64,000 bases of DNA, from assembly GCA_018136815.1 (NCBI GenBank), contig CM030944.1:377045-441044 (forward strand), given 5' to 3'. Within the stretch, counting starts at the first letter, position 1. Every line of letters begins with the position of its first letter. The notes beneath the pieces were generated by a model. It did not search any database and had not been told where the DNA came from. It saw only the letters and a list, made by a program, of their open reading frames with translations. Below are positions 57,928 through 64,000 of the stretch, piece after piece. Both the position numbers and the translations under genes were made by a program. Source of the DNA: Isochrysis galbana (lineage: Eukaryota; Haptophyta; Isochrysidales; Isochrysidaceae).

Positions 57928-60343
57928 ATGCTCCCTTCGCCTCCTCCTCCACTCGCTTCTCGGCTTCTCTGCCTGGCGGACGCGTACGATGGCGAGGCGA
58001 GCGTGTCCGCCCTGCGTACCTCGGCCGCTCTCGTCGATTCTGCCGCGCCTAGACTGCTCAGTGCCGCCGAGAGGGGCGTGAGGGCGCTGCGGTCTGCTCT
58101 GCGCTCTCGCGCTGGCACCACTCTCTCCACTTCCTTCAGCCAGTGGGCGTCGGCGGCAGCGCAAATGGCGGCCGCGGAGCGGGAAGCGGAGCTGTTACTG
58201 GCCCTCCAGCGCCACGCCGACGCGCGCCGCCGGAGCGATGCGCTGTGGAGGGCCAAGCTCGCTGAGGCGGCGGGCGGAGCATGTGTGTCGCCGTTTGAGA
58301 GAGTCGAGAATCTCATGCTCACGAAAGAGCTCGCCGCGCTCGAGGATGAGGTGAGTGCCCCGTCCACGATGTTATGACACCCACATCACGAGTGAGCGTA
58401 TTGCGGACGCCTGGACAGCCCGCATGCACGCGCGCCCGCTGCAGCGAGTGCTGTGCTCGCATGCACCACGCAACATCGACTGCGCCCTGCCCACATGACC
58501 TCAGCTGCAAGAGGAGAGGCTGCGACTGCGCGAGCGCGACGAGGCGGACGTCGCGATGGCGGAATTTACCGGACAATTCGTTCCATCCTTTTCTGGCACG
58601 CCCGCACGGGATCCTGCAACGCCTCCATCGCCTCCGGCTACATCAACAGCCACCGCCGATGCGGCTAACGCTTGTGCGTCGTCCATCAGGGTTTCTCAGC
58701 GAGACACATCCGGCGCGCCCCCGACAGGCTCCAGCAAGAGCGCAGATGATTCTGAGCGGTATTTACCGCAGCTACCACCCTTCGCCGTCGAATCCTCTTC
58801 CGAACGGCCTCGTGTGGTGCGCTCCCTAGCTGAGCTATATCCTCCTGAATCATACACTGATCTTACAGAGGCAAGACCTACAGGGTTGGAGGCCGAGTTC
58901 CCCCGTGGGCTTTTGGGGAGCGGAGGCCATGGCGCCAGCACTGCGCTCGCGACAGCGGCAAAAGAAGCCTCATTCTGTTACCCGGGCCCATCGAGGTCTT
59001 TGGATGCTGATGGCGGCACGGGTGCGGAAGGCGACGGCTGCCTGGCTTCAACAATCAAACGGCAGTGGATCGGATCCCCAATTTCCACCCATGGGCCGGA
59101 ACCTGCTGGCCTGCCCGCCGGCCAGAACGGCTCCCCAGCGCACTGGCCTGCTCCAGCGGCGCCCAACCTACGGATAGATGCCACGTCTATCCAAGATGCT
59201 AACCATCTGACTAACACGGGCCGCGAGTTCGGGTCGGATGACACAACGTTCAGAGTGGACGCCGCGATGGACTCCGACTCGTTTGATGGCATCGCTGATC
59301 GCATCTCGCAGCTGGAAATGACGGTAAGTGGCGGGCACGATTGTGCCCTGCGCCACGCCGGCATCAGCAGCCCGCCGCACAATCCAACCATCCTGCGGAT
59401 TGTTCGACTCTTGCAACTGTCTCCGCAGGTTGGCCTCGAGCCGCTCACACCGCTTGCAGCCGCCGCAGCTCAGAGGGAACAGCATTCCACTCCGCCGTCC
59501 CGAGGCAGCCTTCGTTGCGGTGTCCGGCCTATATCAATGTCCGCCATTGACCAGGTGTCCCGATCCTATGGAGCCTCACCGGTCGCAACGCCCCTATCCG
59601 ACACGCCGCCAGCCTATCGCTCTCGCCTGAGTGGTCGACAACCGCCTAGAGTACCTCATATCGTGCGGCCTGCGGAAACCGAGGTCAGCAAGGACCCGTC
59701 CAACTCTCAGGCGTCAACGCCATCGTCATGCACACCACCCCTCGCCGGCTCTGCGACGCATCGTTGTCGCGCCCGGGCACGAACCGCCCCTCTTGATCCC
59801 GGTCGCGCTCTAATCCCCCACTTACCGCTCTCAAATGGGAGGAGGCTCTCGGGCGGGGATGTGGACGCGGGTAGGCCCCATAGTATTGAGGTGGGACTTG
59901 CGGCCCAGTGCGGCCCACGGCTTTGGGGTGGTACCCTCACCGAAACGGCGGCTGAGGCGGCGGAGAACGGGCACGCCGAGGTCCTATGGAAGGGATCTCC
60001 TTATGGAGCCGATTTGAGCGCTCTCTTTGGTGGCCGTTGTAACGCACCAGCACCGTGGTCCGATCAAGCCCCCCCCATATCATCTTGCGCTCACATCCAA
60101 GCTTTGGCTGGATCCGGCCGCTTGCCAACCACTCGTAGCTCCGTAGCACATCCAACACCTCGAGACGCGCCTGACAACGAGGGTCCGACGGCGCCGCCCA
60201 CCGGTTTCTCAATCCATTCGCCGCCGGGCGTGCGCGTTGCGGCGCAAGTACGTACACCCCCTCCGTCATTGCCGCTTTCGCCGGAGGGCCGACGGGCCCT
60301 TTGGTCAGGAGGGCTTCCCTCGCAGCAGCCGAGTCCACATTGA
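57928..60343 (+). CDS. Disordered Ser/Pro-rich protein with helical N-terminus, unknown function
   Basis: Inferred exons 57928-58350 and 58505 onward (154-bp intron, donor GAG|GTGAGT, acceptor GACCTCAG, phase 0). A second probable intron at 59324-59428 (donor ACG|GTAAGT, acceptor CTCCGCAG) is 105 nt, a multiple of three without a stop, so both spliced and retained forms stay in frame. The N-terminal 160 residues are Ala/Arg/Glu-rich helix (AALEDE joined to LQEERLRLRERDEADVAMAE, likely coiled coil). The rest, about 560-600 residues, is Pro/Ser/Thr-rich without recognisable domains; further introns near the 3' end cannot be excluded. No family recognised. Upstream coding strand is pyrimidine-rich. 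Confidence 0.65.
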
Positions 60344-61122
60344 TTCTGGAATTTAGAGGCAAATGCGAAGTTTAAGACAAGTTTAGTAGGCATCACGTCT
60401 AACGCACTGCGTGCGTTTGCAGCGGCACTCTCGCGTGGAGCCACGTATGGTGGCGCGTAGGGGAGGGCGTTAAGGTGTATAGAGACGCAGAACGTTTGCA
60501 TGTGACGTTGTATGTTGTATGAGTACGTTTACGGTTTACATCAACATTACTCACTACCATGCGCTCAGCTACAGCTAACCCTCCGGCCGCTCTTGCCCGA
60601 CCAGAGCCGAGAGTGTAGCCAGTAGTACTATGTAGCTGTAGCATAGAGCTATGGGCCTGCGTTGCGCGAGAGCGGTGTGGTTGTTACTGATACGTAACAG
60701 CGGAGTGAGCAAACAGCAGGCGCTTGTGCGCATGCTTGCTTCTGTGCCTTCCGTGGGCCCATTGAGTATGGCGCTTTCGATGTATCCGTGTACAGTTGCG
60801 GAAGGCAAGCACAATGGGTACTTGCAGCACACGCATCGCGATACTTAGAGAAACCAACCTTTCCATCATGGATTTGTCTCTGAGCTTTCTCGTTTTCGGC
60901 CCGCAATCAAGCGCGGCGAATTAATGCTCTGAAATTGAGCGCCGGGGCCAACTTTGCGCTTGCCCGCGCACAGCTAGGTCAATAGTCGGCGATGCAACCG
61001 CGGCTGGGGTGTGCCCCACGCTGGTGCGACCTCGAAGCAGTCCACCCAGTCCGCTAGGCCTGCCGCCGGTCGAGTGCAATTGGAATCAACGGCGAGTAGC
61101 CAAGCACAGCGCACAAGTCCAC
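60344..61122. other. Intergenic between convergent genes, no gene seen
   Basis: 3' flanks of the disordered-protein gene (plus) and the plastid protein gene (minus). Short frames only. Confidence 0.5.
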
Positions 61123-61632
61123 TCATGCCTCCGTGTTGTCCACGTCAAACTTGTCGACAATGTTGGCCTGGACCCACGGTGTCGTGCTCAGCGCGAGACC
61201 AATACGCAGCGGCACAGCAAAACGGGCAAAATTGACGAAGGCGAAGGCCTCCGCTCCGAGCTTGCCAATATCATCCTGGCTCGAGAAGTCGGGCCATGCA
61301 CCGGTGAGCTGACGGAACCCGAAGAGCGCAATCGGCACCGACGCGCCCCAGAAGATAAGCTCCCAGAAGATGTAGCTGAGGATGCCCGCCTTGCCGGCAC
61401 CCTTCACTTTCTCCATCAGAGCCTTGGCTTCGTTGGGCGCCTCCTCTCCCTGGGACTGTCCAGGCTTCTCAGAGACAGCGGTTGCCTTGTCCGTTCTGCC
61501 AAAGAGCATCTGAGAGGCGGCGGCACGTTGCGGCGCGAGGACGAGGGTGTGAGCGTGGAGGGGCGCGAGGCGTAGCGCCGACGCCTCGCTGAACATCATC
61601 AGGCCGAGTAGCAGCTTCATCGCGAGCAGCAT
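61123..61632 (-). CDS. Plastid-targeted DUF1279/FAM210-like membrane protein
   Basis: 169 aa from the ATG at 61632 (MLLAMKLLLGLMM...); ATG 61620 is an equal alternative, and the frame is open further upstream but lacks a targeting signal there. Signal peptide (LLLGLMMFSEASA) is followed by a basic/hydroxylated stretch like a transit peptide, the bipartite leader of secondary plastids. The mature part has GILSYIFWELIFWGASVPIA, WPDFSS, then AFVNFARFAVPLRIGLAL and TTPWVQANIVDKF, a pattern I associate with DUF1279-type plastid membrane proteins, with one clear and one weaker hydrophobic segment. Molecular role is unknown. Confidence 0.75.
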   Translation of the reverse strand: MLLAMKLLLGLMMFSEASALRLAPLHAHTLVLAPQRAAASQMLFGRTDKATAVSEKPGQSQGEEAPNEAKALMEKVKGAGKAGILSYIFWELIFWGASVPIALFGFRQLTGAWPDFSSQDDIGKLGAEAFAFVNFARFAVPLRIGLALSTTPWVQANIVDKFDVDNTEA

Positions 61633-61707
61633 TGTGGGAATGTCGGTGGCGGGCTGCGCTCGACGGGGGCGTCGGCTCTCGACAACCTTCGCGTGGATCT
61701 GAGACAA

Positions 61708-62109
61708 CGTGGTTTATTTATTGCCACTTTCTATTTTCTTACCTTCGTTTCAAGACTGAAACCTTTGGCGGGGAGAGCTACTTTATGGTAAAGATTTTTG
61801 ATTCTATGAGAAAGTGGGTACATTGGGGTGTTGTCCTGTGGCGGAAGATCGATATCAGATCACTATGGAAGACCGGGATACGTGATCTTGTCCAAGTCCA
61901 AGAGGTCAATAATGAAAAGTGCACAAAGTGCGCGTGTGCGCGTTTCGCCGGTGGCGGGAGAGCGTTCCTGCGAATCGGCTTCCGCCGTGGGACATGGAAT
62001 TGAGGTGCCGAGGCTGAAAGTGGTGGAGCCACCTCAGCATGGCTGTCCTGGTTGTCGCGAACAGGGGATGAGGATGTGTTGGTGTTGGTAGTTGTGGTTG
62101 TGTGGATGG
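61708..62109. other. No gene seen
   Basis: 5' flank of the plastid protein gene; AT-richer, short frames only. Confidence 0.4.
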
Positions 62110-62530
62110 AGCTTCAACCTACTTTCTACTTTTATAAGTGGGGGTCAATGGGGGCCCCCGCGCCCCCCTCTCTCCATCGCGGACACCCCCCGGGGTGGGC
62201 CCGTACAATCGACCCCAGCCCCTGCCCTTTGGCAGGGGCTGGGCAATCAACACTCTGGCCCAGACCCCTAGTGGGCGCGGGCCGTGACTCGCACTCCCAC
62301 GCCCAGCATGGGCCTGCCCTCGAGCTGACTCCCCCCCCATCCCTGGTCGCCAGGCAGACAGAGGGCTTCGGGCGGCTCCCAGGGCCAGCGAGGCAAGCGT
62401 GGGAGAGGCAGGGGGGGCCAGGGGCTGAGCCCCAGCCTCCACTGCCCCCTGACCCCTGAGCTGCCCTGGCTGGCCCTCTGGGAGCCCCCAAAGGGCCTCT
62501 GAGTGAGAGCAGGCCGTGTAGGGCCAGGTC
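62110..62530 (+). repeat. Dispersed repeat family, copy 2
   Basis: Uninterrupted relative of 24864-25470, from CTACTTTTATAAGTGGGGG to CTCTGAGTGAGAGCAGG. Serves as the empty-site reference for the virus-like insertion in copy 1. Confidence 0.8.
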
Positions 62531-62561
62531 AATACTTTTAGCAAGGCTAGGGCCTAGGTAA

Positions 62562-62592
62562 GGCAGTTACCTAGGTAACTTAGTTAACTGCC
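62562..62592. repeat. Short palindrome
   Basis: GGCAGTTA ... TTAACTGCC with a partly palindromic centre (CCTAGG). Further AACTGCC/GGCAGTTA-like words continue to about 62675. Meaning unknown. Confidence 0.7.
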
Positions 62593-63057
62593 ACTAACTG
62601 CCCCTAGAGTGGCGCCACGTAGTTACTAACTGCCTGGCGCTGCGCCCGAAGGCCAGTTAACTGAGTTAACTACTACTTGTTCAGCACCCGAGGCGCAACG
62701 GCAACGGCCCGCTAGCGGATAAAGGTACCCAGCTTTCTAGGACCAGTCCTAGAAACTAGGACGGACTTTGCTAGTGAGAGCATGAGCATACCATGTTATT
62801 TTGTCCCAAACCTTGGCTATTGAGTTACCACATGCATGTCCTCATTAAATGTTCCAGGTGTACCTAGGCACCATTCCCTCAGCAACACCAAGTTTTGTGA
62901 CGCGTCTGCGGGTCACCTGGTCGGAATTGCTGCTTGTCCTAGAAACGGGAGAAATGGCTGATACCACCCAATGGGGAGCTCTTCTACCCATGGTCCCCAG
63001 GAGATGAAATGTTGCTTTGACTGCCCTCTTTGAGTGCGCTGAGGGCTGTCGTGTTAG
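62593..63057. other. Possible upstream part of retroelement
   Basis: No intact frame; may be decayed protease/gag region or unrelated flank. I see no clear LTR. Confidence 0.3.
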
Positions 63058-64000
63058 TACCGGGCTAGTGAGAGTAGTGGTACTAATGCTCAGTTAGATT
63101 ATTATCCTCAAGTAGAGAGGCCGAACTCCGACCACACCATCGCGGTTACGGTGGTCAATACTGACCCCAAACCTCTACACCTTCCGTCGTTCCATCCTGT
63201 AGCTTCGCTACAAGTTCGATTCAAGATTCACGCTGGAACTTATCGCCGCGTCGGTGACGTTAACTCGCCGGATGTGATTGAGTCGCTCGACGAGGACCAG
63301 CGTAAGCTCCTTGAGGCCGCCAAGATCGACCCCGAGGGCCGTCTCTCGATGCTCCAACGTGAACACGTTCGTCGTCTACTGGCCCGACGTATCGCTGCTT
63401 TCGCAATTGACCCGACCAACCCGAATCACACTCACGTGATGGAGGTAGAGCTACCGCTCAACCCCGGGGCCGAAGCTCACCGTCACGCACCGTCTAGAGT
63501 TGGACGAGAGGGTGAGAAGATCATAGAGGACGAAGTTTGCAAGATGGAGTCCGCGGGCATCATTAGGAAATCAAATTCGTCGTGGGCCTCTCGAGTCGTG
63601 CTAGTCACTAAGAAGGATGGCTCCGTACGTTTCTGCGTAGATTATCGCGACGTCAACTCCAAGCTTCGTCTAGAGGACAGCCGGCAGGAAGATTCGTCCA
63701 AAACATTCTCCGGTCCCAAGATATCTCGTGGGGGGTCTCTCCGCGCTCCGCGAGGGAAAGGACGCGATCTCGCTCCGAGATTGGCCTCGCGCCCTCCCAC
63801 GCTGCCCCGCCGTGCCCTTGGTCCCTCGCCCCCCCCGCGGCAGGTTCTTTCCCTCGGCGTGCCGTCCGTCGCCTCCGGCCCTCTTCTCTTACCTTCTCTC
63901 GATGTCATCAAATGTTCCATGACCGTCTGTTGTCTTCTCTCGTCTATCGGTCATAGCTCCCCAACGAGATCTGCCCTCGTTGTGTCGGCCTCCCCTCTGT
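63058..64000 (+). mobile_element. Ty3/gypsy retrotransposon pol fragment (RT N-terminal part), open at right edge
   Basis: A frame open from after the TAG at 63055 to the window end (at least 314 codons). It has a protease-RT linker (THVMEVELPLNPGA), then the RT start: ESAGIIRKSNSSWASRVVLV and TKKDGSVRFCVDYRDVNSK, diagnostic of gypsy-type RT. Beyond about 63660 the expected RT motifs (the LDLxSGYxQ segment and YLDD box) are not seen; composition turns Arg/Pro/Ser-rich, suggesting a frameshift or rearrangement even though no stop occurs. Probably a dead copy. Not related in frame to the integrase relic at 34-35 kb. Confidence 0.8.

Noticed and set aside
62562-62680. Possible LTR boundary from AACTGCC/GGCAGTTA words
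   Set aside because: No matching second LTR or primer-binding site is visible in the window.
1-64000. tRNA, rRNA or CRISPR loci
   Set aside because: I saw no convincing tRNA cloverleaf with a GTTCRA-type T-loop in position, no rRNA text, and no regularly spaced direct repeats with unique spacers.

Overview
The window looks like nuclear genomic DNA of a GC-rich unicellular alga, and a haptophyte is my best guess. Support: giant, nearly intronless genes; short canonical GT-AG introns (about 86-163 bp); very long CT/GA microsatellites; a 100-base assembly gap at 13001-13100; a signal-plus-transit-peptide plastid protein at 61.1-61.6 kb; and extracellular Ser/Pro-rich and Pro-run proteins. Nothing prokaryotic is visible. 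The taxon is inferred from style, not proven.

Layout. At 0-1.3 kb there is the 5' part of a multi-pass membrane protein with a histidine-kinase-like phosphoacceptor helix (minus strand, runs off the left edge). At 1.6-4.9 kb lie an acidic low-complexity ORF, a tandem repeat, a MITE-like element and CT tracts. At 4.9-11.0 kb there is a 2015-aa two-pass, hydroxyproline-type proline-run surface protein. At 11.0-13.4 kb there are dispersed repeats and the gap. At 13.4-24.3 kb there is a giant ZNFX1-type protein: CCCH finger, RRM-like domain, SF1 helicase split by a Cys-rich insert of about 1000 residues, NFX1-type Cys/His repeats and a RING/RBR-like C-terminus. At 24.3-29.3 kb there is repeat-rich DNA holding a decayed small gene that resembles a giant-virus (NCLDV) family. 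At 29.4-33.3 kb there is a six-TM protein with a cytosolic CHAT (caspase-like) domain. At 33.3-37.4 kb there are repeats, including a clear 519-bp hAT-type MITE inserted into a retroelement integrase relic. At 37.4-51.2 kb there is a roughly 4.5-kDa-residue-scale giant (about 4536 aa) combining SH3, DUF3638/DUF3645-type P-loop NTPase, EF-hands and Vps62-like modules. At 52.7-56.2 kb there is a single-pass receptor with a periplasmic-binding-protein-like ectodomain and a cytosolic TIR domain. At 57.9-60.3 kb there is a disordered Ser/Pro-rich protein, and at 61.1-61.6 kb a plastid membrane protein. The right edge holds a Ty3/gypsy reverse transcriptase reading frame.

Reading the genes together: four large neighbouring genes (ZNFX1-type helicase/E3, membrane CHAT protease, DUF3638 giant, TIR receptor) belong to architectures linked elsewhere to nucleic-acid sensing, programmed death or innate immunity, and they are embedded in mobile-element debris that includes a virus-like fragment. 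That they form a functional defence neighbourhood is a hypothesis from family knowledge and proximity only. Exon joins given below are my own splice-site inferences and need transcript support.
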